64,000 nt of DNA from Phytohabitans houttuyneae (GCF_011764425.1 NZ_BLPF01000001.1:4393001-4457000); one strand, 5' to 3'; shown: positions 32,940 to 44,740, counted from the stretch's first letter. A program made the numbers and translations. Notes: a model not told the origin generated them from the sequence alone.

Positions 32940-32949
32940 CGTAACGCTT

Positions 32950-33426
32950 GTGACGGATAACGACGCGCGATGGGTGATCGAGGCGCGGCCGTGGGACGAC
33001 CCCGCCGGCGCCGCGCTGCGCAAGGAGCAGCGTTCCGAGCTCGACGCCCGCTACGGCGGTGACGACCACGAGCCGGGGCCGCTGCCTTCAGCCGCCGACA
33101 TTGACCACTTCCTCGTCGCGGCCGACCCGGCCAGCGGCGTGGCCCTGGCGTGCGGCGCCCTCCGCCGCCTCGACGCGACAAGCGCGGAGATCAAGCGGAT
33201 GTACGTGGTGCCCCACGCACGCGGCACCGGCGTCGCGACCGCCCTCCTCCGCGCGCTCGAAGCGGCCGCGGTCGCGCGCGGCTGGACGACCATCCGCTTG
33301 GAGACCGGCACGTTCCAGCCCGACGCCCAGCGCTTCTACGTGCGCGAGGGCTACACCCCGATCCCGCTCTTCGGGGTCTACGTCGGCTCCCCGGTTTCGC
33401 TCTGCTACGAACGAAAACTGGTCTAG
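32950..33426 (+). CDS. GNAT-family N-acetyltransferase
   Basis: GTG 32950 (MTDNDARWVIEARPWDDPAG) gives 158 residues. The acetyl-CoA loop is clear in EIKRMYVVPHARGTGVATAL, followed by RLETGTFQPDAQRFYVREGY. It transfers acetyl groups to an amine; the acceptor is unknown. It lies opposite the TetR-type regulator across a short operator-like repeat and ends 14 bases before the convergent VWA gene. Confidence 0.87.
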   Translation: MTDNDARWVIEARPWDDPAGAALRKEQRSELDARYGGDDHEPGPLPSAADIDHFLVAADPASGVALACGALRRLDATSAEIKRMYVVPHARGTGVATALLRALEAAAVARGWTTIRLETGTFQPDAQRFYVREGYTPIPLFGVYVGSPVSLCYERKLV

Positions 33427-33440
33427 AGACTTCCGAAGCC

Positions 33441-34601
33441 TCAAGGGCGGGACGCGAACCGCTCGGCGAAGGCGCGCAGGTCACGGCGCTCGATCGCGGC
33501 GGCCATCAGCTCGGGAAACGCGTCCGGCGTGCACGCGAAAGCCGGCACGCCCAGCGACGCCAGCGCGGCCGCGTTGTCGTGGTCATACGCCGGCGCGCCC
33601 TCGTCCGAGAGCGCGAGCAGCACCACCACCTGCACGCCTGCCTCCACGAGCGCGGCCACCCGGCGCAGCATCTCGTCCCGGACACCGCCCTCGTACAGGT
33701 CGCTGATCAGGACGAAGATGCTGTCCCGCGGGCGGGTGACAAGCTCCTGGCAGTACGCGATCGCGCGGTTGATGTCGGTGCCGCCGCCCAGCTGCGTGCC
33801 GAAGAGCACCTCGACGGGGTCGTGCAGCTGGTCGGTCAGGTCGACGACTGCGGTGTCGAACACCACCAATGACGTGCGGAGCGAGCGCATCGAGGCCAGC
33901 ACGGCCGCGAACACGCCGGAGTAGACGACCGACGCCGCCATCGAGCCGGACTGGTCGACGCAGAGGATCACGTCGCGCTGTACCGCGGTGGTGCGGCGGC
34001 CGTATCCGATGAGCCGCTCCGGCACGATCGTGCGGTACTCCGGCTGGTAGTGCTTGAGGTTGGCCCGGATCGTGCGGTCCCAGTCGATGTCGGCGTGGCG
34101 CGGGCGGTTGATGCGGGTGGCGCGGTTGAGCGCGCCGGTCACGGCGGCCTTCGTCTTGTTGGCGATGCGGCGCTCCAGATCGTCGACGACCTTGCGCACC
34201 ACCTGGCGGGCCACGCCCTTGGTCTGGTCGGGCATGACCCGGTTGAGCGAGAGCAGCGTGCCGACGAGGTGCACGTCGGGCTCGACCGCGTCGAGCATCT
34301 CCGGCTCGAGCAGGAGGCTCGTCAGGTTGAGCCGCTCGATCGCGTCCGACTGCATGATCTGCACGACGGTGCTCGGAAAGTACTCGCGGATGTCGCCCAG
34401 CCACCGTGCCACCTGGGGCGCGGACGCGCCGAGGCCGGCCGAACGCTGGCGGCGCGGCCCCTCGCCGTCCCCCGCGCTCCCCGAGTCGTAGAGCGCCGCG
34501 AGCGCGGCGTCCATCGCCGCCTCGTTGCCGCTCAGCTCACCCAGCGACTCGTCGGCCGCGCCGCCGAGCACGAGTCGCCACCTGCGCGAACGCTCATCCA
34601 T
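33441..34601 (-). CDS. VWA-domain protein of MoxR/DUF5682 operon
   Basis: The 386-residue protein has a helical N-terminal half (residues 1-205) and a von Willebrand A domain. A complete MIDAS motif is seen as Asp216-Gln-Ser218-Gly-Ser220, with a Thr-Asp in GGGTDINRAI and FVLISDLYEGG. Metal-dependent partner binding is expected. ATG 34601 overlaps the end of the DUF5682 gene by 8 bases. VWA proteins next to MoxR ATPases act as adaptors that present a client to the ATPase; the client here is unknown. It is the last gene of the operon. Confidence 0.88.
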   Translation of the reverse strand: MDERSRRWRLVLGGAADESLGELSGNEAAMDAALAALYDSGSAGDGEGPRRQRSAGLGASAPQVARWLGDIREYFPSTVVQIMQSDAIERLNLTSLLLEPEMLDAVEPDVHLVGTLLSLNRVMPDQTKGVARQVVRKVVDDLERRIANKTKAAVTGALNRATRINRPRHADIDWDRTIRANLKHYQPEYRTIVPERLIGYGRRTTAVQRDVILCVDQSGSMAASVVYSGVFAAVLASMRSLRTSLVVFDTAVVDLTDQLHDPVEVLFGTQLGGGTDINRAIAYCQELVTRPRDSIFVLISDLYEGGVRDEMLRRVAALVEAGVQVVVLLALSDEGAPAYDHDNAAALASLGVPAFACTPDAFPELMAAAIERRDLRAFAERFASRP

Positions 34602-36765
34602 GCCGGATCTCCCGTCCGAGCAGTGTGGACAGTGTGGGAAGCACCAGGGCCGCCCGCTCCTGGTCGAGCCGGACCGCCGCCGGCTCGTCCGCGGACACCC
34701 CGCCGCGCACCCGCTCGCCGATGGAGCGGCGCTCGGGCGGTGCGAAAGTGCCGAAGGTACGCCGGAGCAGCGGCAGCACGTCAGTGAAGGAGTCGGCCGC
34801 CACCGCGGAGAGCCACTCGTCCACAAGGGACAGCAGGGCGGCGTCGTGCACGAGCAGGAGGCCGCCGCCGGCGAGGAAGCCCTCGACCCAGTGGGCCGCG
34901 TGCGCCGGCGGTGTGCCCGCGGTCAGCACAAGCCCCATGCGGCGCCGGGTCTCGGTGACGTCGAGGCGACCCGCGTCGTACAGCAGGCGGGTGAGCCGTC
35001 CCGTGACAAGGCCGTGGATCTGGTCGGAGGCGGCGAGCCCGCCGAGCGTGTCGAGCCACCGCTCGCGCATCTCCGCCTGGTCGAGCAGCCCGAGCGAGCT
35101 GTGCACCGCGTCGATGTGGGTGCGCAGCGCGGCGGCTGCCTCGTCGGACAGGGACGCGACCGCGCCGGGCAGGCCGACACAGATGCGCACCAGCAGCCCT
35201 TCGGTGACGGTGCGCAGGGCGCTCACGTCGGTGCCGCGCACGTCGCCGTACCGCAGGGTGCGGGCGAGCGGCGGCACCGCGCCCATCAGGTGTGCCACGT
35301 CGGTGTCGAGCGCGGCCCGCGTGTCGAGCGCGTGCAGCACCGCCGGTGTCGCCTCGGGCAGGTCGGCGAGAAGGCACACCTCGACAAGCGGCGTGACCTG
35401 CGCCAGCGTCTCCGCGGCGCGGGCGGCCTCGGTGACCTTGGCGGTGGCCGCGCTCGGCACGGTCGTGCCGTAGCCACCTGCCTCGACGACCGCGATCGCA
35501 AACTCGGGCAGCCACCGCAGCCGCCACTCCTCGCGGAACGTCCCCTTGCCCCGGCTCCCGCCCAGCGGCTCACCCCACGGGATGGCGAGCAGCCGCAGCC
35601 GGTGCAGCAGCCGGCTGCGGGCCAGGTCGATCTCGCGGCGCAGGTCGAGGTCGAGGGCGCGTTCCAAGGCTTCCGGCTTGAGGCGGAGGCTGCGCTGCTG
35701 CGCGGCCAGGTCGCGGGCCAGCGGCACCGCGGGCATGTCGTCGGGCACCTCGCCGAGGCGTTCGCTGACGACAAGTCGCCGGCCGATCAGCTCCACGCGC
35801 AGCTCGTCGCCGTCGCAGAGCACCGAGCGGGTCGCGTCGGTCAGCTCGGCGAGCCCGGCGAGCGGGCGGCCGCGGAGTGTGGCGAGGGCCTCGGAGAGCC
35901 GGACCGCCTCGATGACGTGCGCGGACGACGTCGGTACGCCCTCGTCGCGCAGGACGCCGGCCGCCGCCACCAGCCACCGGGTCACCACTTCGTCCTCGGT
36001 GGTGAACAGGTGGTGGTACCAGCCCGGCGAGCGCACGCCCGCGCCGTACCCCTGCCAGGACGCCAGCCGCCCGTACGTCCACGGGACCCAGGTGAACGTG
36101 ACCTTGGTCTTCTTCCGCCCCTTGAGCAGCGCGGCGTCGTGGACGGCGGTGATCTTGGCGGCCAGCGCCGGCACGTGCCATGCGCCGCACACCACTGCCA
36201 CGTTGTCGTGGACCTTGCGTACCTCGCGGAGGACACCGCGCATGTACGCCTCGCGTACCAGATCCTCGGGGTCCTCATCGGACTCGGCGCGGATGGCCGC
36301 CATGGCCTCGCCGATGGCCTCGAACGCCGGCGCCCCGCGGTGCTCGACCACGTCTTCCCACCAGCGCTCGGGGTCGTCGTAGCCCGCCGCCCGGGCCAGG
36401 TCGCCGATCGGGTCGGCCGGGCGCTCGGGCCGCTGAGCCTCCTCGGCGCGGGACAGGCGGTAGGAGTACGGAAGGTCAAAGAAACGCACCGGCACGCCGT
36501 GCGCGCCCGCCCACCGCATCGCCTGCCACTCCGGCGAGAAGACGGCGAACGGCCAGTACGCGGCCTGCCGCGGATCGTCGGCCGCATAGCCAAGCAGCGC
36601 CACCGGCGGCTCCAGACGCTCGTCGGCGACCCACCGCACCAGCTCGTCCGCCTCCGGCGGCCCTTCGATGAGCAGCACGTCGGGGCGCTGCTCGTCGAGT
36701 GCCCGCAGCACGGCCCGGGCCGAGCCGGGACCGTGGTGGCGTACCCCGTAGAAGTGCTCAGGCAT
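34594..36765 (-). CDS. DUF5682 family protein
   Basis: The 723-residue protein opens with FYGVRHHGPGSARAVLRALD and LLIEGPPEADEL. It continues with FAVFSPEWQAMRWA, FFDLPYSY and VVCGAWHVPALAAK. These two-His and Glu motifs recall the TraB/ChaN/erythromycin-esterase-like fold, which suggests an enzyme, but no activity is established. The C-terminal two thirds are helical. Start overlaps the AAA gene by 8 bases and the stop overlaps the VWA gene by 8 bases, so translation is coupled. It is the likely effector or client of the AAA-VWA pair (inference). Confidence 0.82.
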   Translation of the reverse strand: MPEHFYGVRHHGPGSARAVLRALDEQRPDVLLIEGPPEADELVRWVADERLEPPVALLGYAADDPRQAAYWPFAVFSPEWQAMRWAGAHGVPVRFFDLPYSYRLSRAEEAQRPERPADPIGDLARAAGYDDPERWWEDVVEHRGAPAFEAIGEAMAAIRAESDEDPEDLVREAYMRGVLREVRKVHDNVAVVCGAWHVPALAAKITAVHDAALLKGRKKTKVTFTWVPWTYGRLASWQGYGAGVRSPGWYHHLFTTEDEVVTRWLVAAAGVLRDEGVPTSSAHVIEAVRLSEALATLRGRPLAGLAELTDATRSVLCDGDELRVELIGRRLVVSERLGEVPDDMPAVPLARDLAAQQRSLRLKPEALERALDLDLRREIDLARSRLLHRLRLLAIPWGEPLGGSRGKGTFREEWRLRWLPEFAIAVVEAGGYGTTVPSAATAKVTEAARAAETLAQVTPLVEVCLLADLPEATPAVLHALDTRAALDTDVAHLMGAVPPLARTLRYGDVRGTDVSALRTVTEGLLVRICVGLPGAVASLSDEAAAALRTHIDAVHSSLGLLDQAEMRERWLDTLGGLAASDQIHGLVTGRLTRLLYDAGRLDVTETRRRMGLVLTAGTPPAHAAHWVEGFLAGGGLLLVHDAALLSLVDEWLSAVAADSFTDVLPLLRRTFGTFAPPERRSIGERVRGGVSADEPAAVRLDQERAALVLPTLSTLLGREIRHG

Positions 36766-37819
36766 CGCGCGCGGCGCGGTAGAAGGCGGACCAGCCGTCG
36801 CGCTCGCGCACGACCGTCTCGAGGTACTCCCGCCAGACGACCGGGTCGGTCGTCGGGTCCTTCACGACCGCGCCGACGATGCCGGCGGCTATGTCGCGCG
36901 GGCGGAGGGTGCCGTCACCGAAGTGCGCGGCCAGCGCCCAGCCGTTGGTGACGACCGAGATCGCCTCGGCGGTGGAGAGCGTGCCGGTCGGCGACTTGAG
37001 CTTGGTGCGCCCGTCTTCGGTGAGCCCCGAGCGCAGCTCGCGGAAGACCGTCACCACCCGGCGGATCTCCTCCAGGGCCGGCGGCACCTCGGGCAGCTCC
37101 AGCGAGCGGCCGAGCTGGGCCACGCGGCGCGCCACGATGTCGACCTCTTCGTCGGCGGAAGCCGGCACCGGCAGCACGACGGTGTTGAACCGCCGCCGCA
37201 GCGCGCTGGAGAACTCGTTGACGCCCCGGTCGCGGTCGTTGGCGGTGGCGATGATGTTGAAGCCCTTGGCGGCTTGCACCTCCCCGCCCAGCTCGGGGAT
37301 CGGCAGCGTCTTCTCGGAGAGGATCGTGATCAGCGTGTCCTGCACGTCGGAGGGGACGCGGGTCAGCTCCTCCACGCGGGCGATGGCGCCGGTCTCCATC
37401 GCGCGCATCACCGGGCTCGCCACGAGCGCGGCCGGCGACGGTCCATCGGCGAGCAGTCGGGCGTAGTTCCACCCGTACCGGATGGCCTCCTCGGCCGTGC
37501 CGGCCGTGCCCTGCACCAGCAGCGTCGAGTCGCCGGAGATCGCGGCGGCGAGGTGCTCGGAGACCCAGGTCTTCGCCGTGCCGGGCACGCCGAGCAGCAG
37601 CAGCGCCCGGTCGGTGGCGAGCGTGGCCACCGCGACCTCCATGAGCCGCCGCGCACCCACGTACTTAGGTGTGATCTTGCCGCCGTCGCCGAGGAGGTAG
37701 GTCACCACAGCCTGCGGCGACAGCCGCCAGCCGGGCGGGCGGGGCCGGTCGTCCTCGGCGGCGAGCGCGGCCAACTCGTCGGCGAACAGCTGCTCGGCGT
37801 GCGGTCGCATTACCGTCAT
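36758..37819 (-). CDS. MoxR-like AAA ATPase
   Basis: The 353-residue protein has Walker A at 77-84 (GVPGTAKT, Lys83), and a Walker B in AIARVEELTRV where Glu150-Glu151 stands for the usual Asp-Glu. A sensor block follows in NIIATANDRDRGVNEFSSAL, then the Arg finger region ALRRRFNTVVLPVP. ATG 37819 overlaps the SWIM gene stop (ATGA). The Walker B change is conservative and may slow hydrolysis. It probably remodels a protein complex together with the VWA protein. Confidence 0.88.
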   Translation of the reverse strand: MTVMRPHAEQLFADELAALAAEDDRPRPPGWRLSPQAVVTYLLGDGGKITPKYVGARRLMEVAVATLATDRALLLLGVPGTAKTWVSEHLAAAISGDSTLLVQGTAGTAEEAIRYGWNYARLLADGPSPAALVASPVMRAMETGAIARVEELTRVPSDVQDTLITILSEKTLPIPELGGEVQAAKGFNIIATANDRDRGVNEFSSALRRRFNTVVLPVPASADEEVDIVARRVAQLGRSLELPEVPPALEEIRRVVTVFRELRSGLTEDGRTKLKSPTGTLSTAEAISVVTNGWALAAHFGDGTLRPRDIAAGIVGAVVKDPTTDPVVWREYLETVVRERDGWSAFYRAARDA

Positions 37820-40644
37820 CGAAGCTCCTCGTACATCTCGCGGCGGAAGGTCAGTGCCGAGGCCAGCTGCGCGACGGCGATGGCCTGGCGGGTCGGCGGG
37901 TCGGTGGCTTGCAGGGCGGCGGCGAGCGCGGCGGCGCGGTCGGCGAAGGTGACCGGCATCGACGGCGCGGCGGTACGGCACAGCTCGCCGATGTGCCACG
38001 AGTGTCGCTCGCCGGTGGCCAACACCTTGATCGCGTCGAGCACCGCGACCGCCAGGTCGTCGGTCCACGGACCGGTCTGCATCGCGAGCAGGCGGTGCGC
38101 GCGGATCGGGTCGCGGCCGAGCGCCTGTGCCGCGTACCGCGCCAGCTCCCGCGGCGGCAGCGCCTCGTAGAGCTGGGCGGTGAGCGCCTCGTCGTACGGA
38201 TCGAGGTCCTTGTTGACCGGGCGGGACATCTCGTCGGCAAGTCCCGTGACCCAGGCGGGGTCGCGCTGCACAACGGCGGCACGCGCGAGTCCCTTGTGGA
38301 GGGTGGGCCCCCAGTCGTCGGCGACCGGCAGGTCGAGCACCCGATCGGCGGTGCGCTCGAACGCGGTGGTCCACGTGTCAAGCGGCGTGCGTGCCAGGAT
38401 CTCCTCCAGGAGCCATGCCTGCGGCCCGACGCCCCGCGGCGGCTTGGGCTGCACGCCGTCGCGCCGCATGCCCGCGTCGCACTCGCCGGGCGGCGTGACC
38501 ACCAGCCGGTCGCGGCCGAGCGTGCGGCGCTCGATCCGCACGCAGGCCAGCGCCCGCTCGGCCATCCGCCGCCGCAGCGCCGAGCCCGGCAGCGCGGAGA
38601 GCAGGTCGGCCGCGACCGAACGCACCTCCTTGCGGCGGTCGTCGAGGGCCTTTTCCAGCAGCGGCTCGTCCGCTGTGGACAGTCCGGTGGCGAGGGCGCC
38701 GAGCAGCCGGGCCCGGTCGTCCGGGTCTTCGGCGTCGAAGGTCTCGCTGAGCAGCGCGAGACCCGCGGCGGGGTCGCTGGCGCGCAGCGCGGCCAGGTAG
38801 GCAAGGCGCTGGCCGGGCGTGCCGGTGGTCCAGTCCTGCGGATCGGGATCCGCCGTGGCCTCGCTCAGCAGGTAGCGCCAGTCGGCCCTGCGTGCGGCGA
38901 GCCAGCCGCCGCGGCGGCCGGCAACGGAGGCGAGAGCGGGTCGCAGGGCGGTGCGCCGCCGGCCGGCGTCGAGCAGGGCCGGCAGCAGCTCGGGCGGCAC
39001 CCGGTAGCCGAGGTCGGCCGCGTGGGTGAGCCAGTCGCCGAGCAGGCCGAGCGCCACCTCGGTGCCGCCGGGCACGCCGCCGTCGCTGAGCAGCAGGGCG
39101 AGCCGGTGTGCCGCGGCGACCGGCACCTGCGGGCTGGTCTCCTCGGGCGCCGCCTCGATCGGCTTGCGCCCGGCCACGGGTGGCACGCCGGCCCGGTTGT
39201 ACGCGAGGGCGACCGCGGCGTCTTCGAGGAGCCCGACCGCACCCGCTTTGTGTGGTCTGCGCTCGGTGCCGACGAGCGCGGCGGAGAGCAGGTCGGGCGG
39301 CAGCTGCGGGCCACGCCGGTCGCCGGTCGGGCCGAGGGGCGCCGGCACGAACCGCCCGTCGGCCCAGGCCGCGAGCAGGCGGAAGCCGCCCGGCCCGTAC
39401 TCACCGGCGAGCGTCACCGGCCGGCCGCCACTCGCCGCGAGCAGCCACCAGGGCTCGTCGTGGCCGGCGCTGAGCGGGATCGCGTCACCGGCCGCGTCGA
39501 CGACGTGGCCGTCGTCGGTGAGAGTGACGCCGCCGAGAAGCATCGGCACGTTTTCACACCACGGCTCGGCCGCCACCGCGGCGGACCAGCCGGCGAGCGC
39601 CGCGGCCACGCCGACCGCCCCGGCCGGCGCCCCCTCGGGCTGCTCGGTGCCGTGCCGCTCGGCGACCAGGGCGCGCATCGGGAGGTTGCCGGGGTGCCAG
39701 CACAGGTCGGCGTCGAGGATCGTGCCCGGCACCACCTCGGCCGGGAAGGCCTGGCCGATCGGCGCGAACGAGAGCAGCAGCGCAAACCGCCCGGACTGCT
39801 CGCCGTGCAGCCAGGTGCGCCGGGTCGCCAGCCGCTCGTCGGCGAGGTCGACCTGCCCCAGCGCGTACCACCGGTCGCGCAGCCTCGGCCCGGCCAGCAC
39901 CTCCTCGGTGGGGACCGGCACGCCGACCCGGGACCGCACGGTGGCCGCCAGCGGCGCCGGCAGCTCCTCGATCCGGGCGTGCGAGGCGACGAGCAGGCGC
40001 AGCAGCGCGAGCTCGCCGAGCAGCCGGTCGGCCCAGTGCTGGCCGACCCCGGCGATGCGTCCCAGCCGGCGCACGGCGTTGGCCGCGCCGGGTGCCTGCG
40101 CGTCGACGAGGCGCGCGGCCATCGCCTCGTACGGCCCGTAGCCAGAGCGCTCGGCACCGGCGAGGCCATGGGCGACCTGGTCGGTGAGCCACCGGTCGAG
40201 CTCGTCGAGGCCGGCGGCGATCCGGTCGGCCCGCTGCTCGGCCCGCTTGCGCGCCGCCTCCGGATCGGCCGAGCCGCGGGGCGCGGCGGCCGCCGCCGGG
40301 GTGCGCGCCGCGCGTGCCGCCCGGGACGCCCGCCACTCGGCGACCCAGTCCGGCGCCGGGGCGTCGGGCACGCCGCCAGCCGCCCACATCAGCATCAGGC
40401 CGAGCGCGTGCTTGCAGGGAAACTTGCGGCTCGGGCAGGAGCACCGGTACGCCGGCTCGGTCAGGTCGACGCAGGCCTGGTACGGATTCTTGCCGCTGCC
40501 CCGGCACAGCCCCCAGAGCACGTCCTCGTCACGCCCCGTGACCTCCCATTTCGTGGCCGCGCTGACGCCCTGAGCGGTCCGCGCGGAGCTGGAATCCGGG
40601 GCGAGTGCGAGCACCTGCGCGGTGCTCCACCGTTCGATCGGCAC
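37816..40644 (-). CDS. SWIM zinc-finger protein fused to DUF5691-like domain
   Basis: The 942-residue protein has a SWIM finger at Cys68, Cys70, Cys77 and His79 (YRCSCPSRKFPCKHALGL), a motif that binds DNA or protein. Helical sequence continues to about residue 430. A second part then begins QLPPDLLSAALVGTERRPHK, which resembles the start of DUF5691 proteins, and holds HEAT-like helices to the end. In many genomes these two parts are separate neighbouring genes (recollection), so this is a fusion. GTG 40644 starts it. It is the first gene of the four-gene operon and may be the recognition component. Confidence 0.82.
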   Translation of the reverse strand: MPIERWSTAQVLALAPDSSSARTAQGVSAATKWEVTGRDEDVLWGLCRGSGKNPYQACVDLTEPAYRCSCPSRKFPCKHALGLMLMWAAGGVPDAPAPDWVAEWRASRAARAARTPAAAAAPRGSADPEAARKRAEQRADRIAAGLDELDRWLTDQVAHGLAGAERSGYGPYEAMAARLVDAQAPGAANAVRRLGRIAGVGQHWADRLLGELALLRLLVASHARIEELPAPLAATVRSRVGVPVPTEEVLAGPRLRDRWYALGQVDLADERLATRRTWLHGEQSGRFALLLSFAPIGQAFPAEVVPGTILDADLCWHPGNLPMRALVAERHGTEQPEGAPAGAVGVAAALAGWSAAVAAEPWCENVPMLLGGVTLTDDGHVVDAAGDAIPLSAGHDEPWWLLAASGGRPVTLAGEYGPGGFRLLAAWADGRFVPAPLGPTGDRRGPQLPPDLLSAALVGTERRPHKAGAVGLLEDAAVALAYNRAGVPPVAGRKPIEAAPEETSPQVPVAAAHRLALLLSDGGVPGGTEVALGLLGDWLTHAADLGYRVPPELLPALLDAGRRRTALRPALASVAGRRGGWLAARRADWRYLLSEATADPDPQDWTTGTPGQRLAYLAALRASDPAAGLALLSETFDAEDPDDRARLLGALATGLSTADEPLLEKALDDRRKEVRSVAADLLSALPGSALRRRMAERALACVRIERRTLGRDRLVVTPPGECDAGMRRDGVQPKPPRGVGPQAWLLEEILARTPLDTWTTAFERTADRVLDLPVADDWGPTLHKGLARAAVVQRDPAWVTGLADEMSRPVNKDLDPYDEALTAQLYEALPPRELARYAAQALGRDPIRAHRLLAMQTGPWTDDLAVAVLDAIKVLATGERHSWHIGELCRTAAPSMPVTFADRAAALAAALQATDPPTRQAIAVAQLASALTFRREMYEELR

Positions 40645-41441
40645 CGCAGAAATGTAGTGCGCCCGTGCGACAAGTCGGGGGGCACCCCGAGATCGACTCA
40701 GGGGTGGATCGGGGAGGGTTCCGGGCAGCGGCCCTGATGTCCAGATATAGATACGCCCATAGCGTCTATTGGCATGACGGAGTGGCTGGGGTGGGTCGCG
40801 GAGCTGCCGACGGCGGTGTTCACCGCCGCGTTGAGCGTGATCATGGTGCTCGACTCGATTCCCCTGGTGGGCATCCTTGTGCCGAGCGACGTGGTGGTGC
40901 TGACCGCGCTTGGTGCGCGCGGGCCGCTCGGCGGTGGCAGCGTCTTCCTCGCGATCATCGTCGGCTGCCTGGCCGGCTGGTCACTCGTCTTCCTCGTCGG
41001 GCGGCACCTCGGCGACCGGGTCCGCTCGGGCCGCCTCGGCCGCTGGATCGGCGAGGCGCGCTGGGCCTCGGCCGAGCGGGCGCTGCGCCTCGAAGGTGCT
41101 CGGATGGTCATGGTCGCGCCGTTCCTGCCTGTCCTGAACACTCTGGTGCCATTGGCGGCCGGTGGGCTCCGGATGTCGTACCGCCGGTTTCTCCGCTCGG
41201 CGGCCGTCGGCGCCGCCCTGTGGGGTGGCCTTTACGTGGGGCTCGGCCTTCTCGGCCAGGCGGTCGGCGGCGTGCTCGGCGGCACCACCACCACGATGGC
41301 CGCGACGATCGCCATCGGCCTGGGCTTCGGCTGGGTGGCCCTCTTCGGCGCCCGGCGGCGGCTCGCGGTGGCGGACGCGGCAGCGGATGTGTCGGCCGTC
41401 ACAAATGAGGTACTCGATGGAACAGAGCGCACTGTTCGTAA

Positions 41442-41462
41442 CTTGAGCCGTACAAGCTCAAC
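41442..41462. promoter_or_regulatory. HAIR-like site (HspR operator) upstream of lon
   Basis: CTTGAGC-N7-GCTCAAC closely follows the HAIR consensus CTTGAGT-N7-ACTCAAG, 20 bases before the lon ATG. HspR represses lon in Streptomyces, so heat-shock control is expected. Confidence 0.75.
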
Positions 41463-41482
41463 TCAAGAACGGGGCGCACCTC

Positions 41483-43804
<2,322 letters not shown>

Positions 43805-43818
43805 CGACTCCTCTGTAG

Positions 43819-43851
43819 ACCCCGCCCTGTGGTGACCCCACAGGGCGGGGT
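43819..43851. terminator. Stem-loop terminator of lon
   Basis: A perfect 14-bp stem (ACCCCGCCCTGTGG at 43819-43832, complement at 43838-43851) with a 5-base loop is followed by TTCG. The AT-rich stretch 43855-43880 after it probably holds the promoter of the DUF6230 gene. Confidence 0.88.
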
Positions 43852-44115
43852 TTCGTCGTTATTAAATCGTTGCGATTTTCCAGATCGACTACTCAAGGTA
43901 AGCCGAGGGGCATTTTGCCCTGAATTTGGCCCACCTGGGCGCTGGCTGACTGTAGCGACACAGGGAAAAGCTCGCCTTTCTGAATTACCCGTGGGTAGTA
44001 AGAGGTCTTGTGACGGAGGTCGCTTCGCGGGAGCATCGGCGTCGCGCTTGTTACTAGCCGGTAAACCCCGGAGACGGCGCCTCGCGCCGCGCCGGCAGCC
44101 ACCGAGGAGGACCTC

Positions 44116-44724
44116 GTGAAGGATCCGCAAGGCAACCTGGTGCAGGGTCGCACCAGGTGGCGGCGCTTCGCCGCGTTGATGCTGCCCGCGACGGCGGTCG
44201 CCGGGGCCATCGTCTTCGGCATGGCCAATGGCGCGATCGCCGCGTCGTTCGCCGTGTCGGGCCAGACCTTCAAGGTCTCCGCCAGCAAGCTGGAGGGTGA
44301 GGGCTTCCGCCAGTACGGCGGGGTGGTGACCGAGAAGCAGTCCGGCGACACCCACCCCGTCGCGGTGTCCGGCATCGACAGCGCGAAGCTCTACGACCTG
44401 TGCCAGTCGGTCAAGGTGCCCAACCTCCCGGTCGTGCTCACGATCAACGCGGGTGGCGGCGGCGACCCCGCGACCGCCACCGACCTGCTGCTGGACGTGA
44501 CGCAGTTGGAGGGCGACGCGACGTTCACCAACATCGACATCGGCGTGGACGCGTCCGATGTGGGCGGTGAGCCCGGCGCGTTCGGCCAGCGCTCGGAAAA
44601 GGTGGTCATCACCGACCTCAAGCAGGTCGCGTGGTCGACAAGCGCGGGCACGTTCAACCTCAAGGGTTTGAAGTTGAAGGTCAACGTAGGCGCGGATGCC
44701 AAGGAATGCTTCGTCACGAAGTGA
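44116..44724 (+). CDS. DUF6230 family exported protein
   Basis: The 202-residue protein starts at GTG 44116 with a GAGGAGGAC ribosome binding site upstream. It has a basic N-terminus (RTRWRRFAALMLPATAVAGA) and one membrane or signal segment, then a beta-rich region (FAVSGQTFKVSASKLEGEGF) typical of DUF6230. It is probably exported or anchored outside the membrane. The role is unknown. The DUF6114 gene starts 16 bases after its stop, and the two families are regularly paired in actinomycetes (recollection). Confidence 0.8.
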   Translation: MKDPQGNLVQGRTRWRRFAALMLPATAVAGAIVFGMANGAIAASFAVSGQTFKVSASKLEGEGFRQYGGVVTEKQSGDTHPVAVSGIDSAKLYDLCQSVKVPNLPVVLTINAGGGGDPATATDLLLDVTQLEGDATFTNIDIGVDASDVGGEPGAFGQRSEKVVITDLKQVAWSTSAGTFNLKGLKLKVNVGADAKECFVTK

Positions 44725-44740
44725 GGGCTTGGAGGAGTTG

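Noticed and set aside
34525-36951. 808-codon plus-strand frame opposite DUF5682
   Set aside because: Composition is that of a mirror frame (His, Arg, Gly-rich) and the minus strand has overlapping, recognisable genes.
37909-40737. 942-codon plus-strand frame opposite the SWIM-DUF5691 gene
   Set aside because: No motif, mirror-frame composition; the minus strand encodes a SWIM finger in phase.
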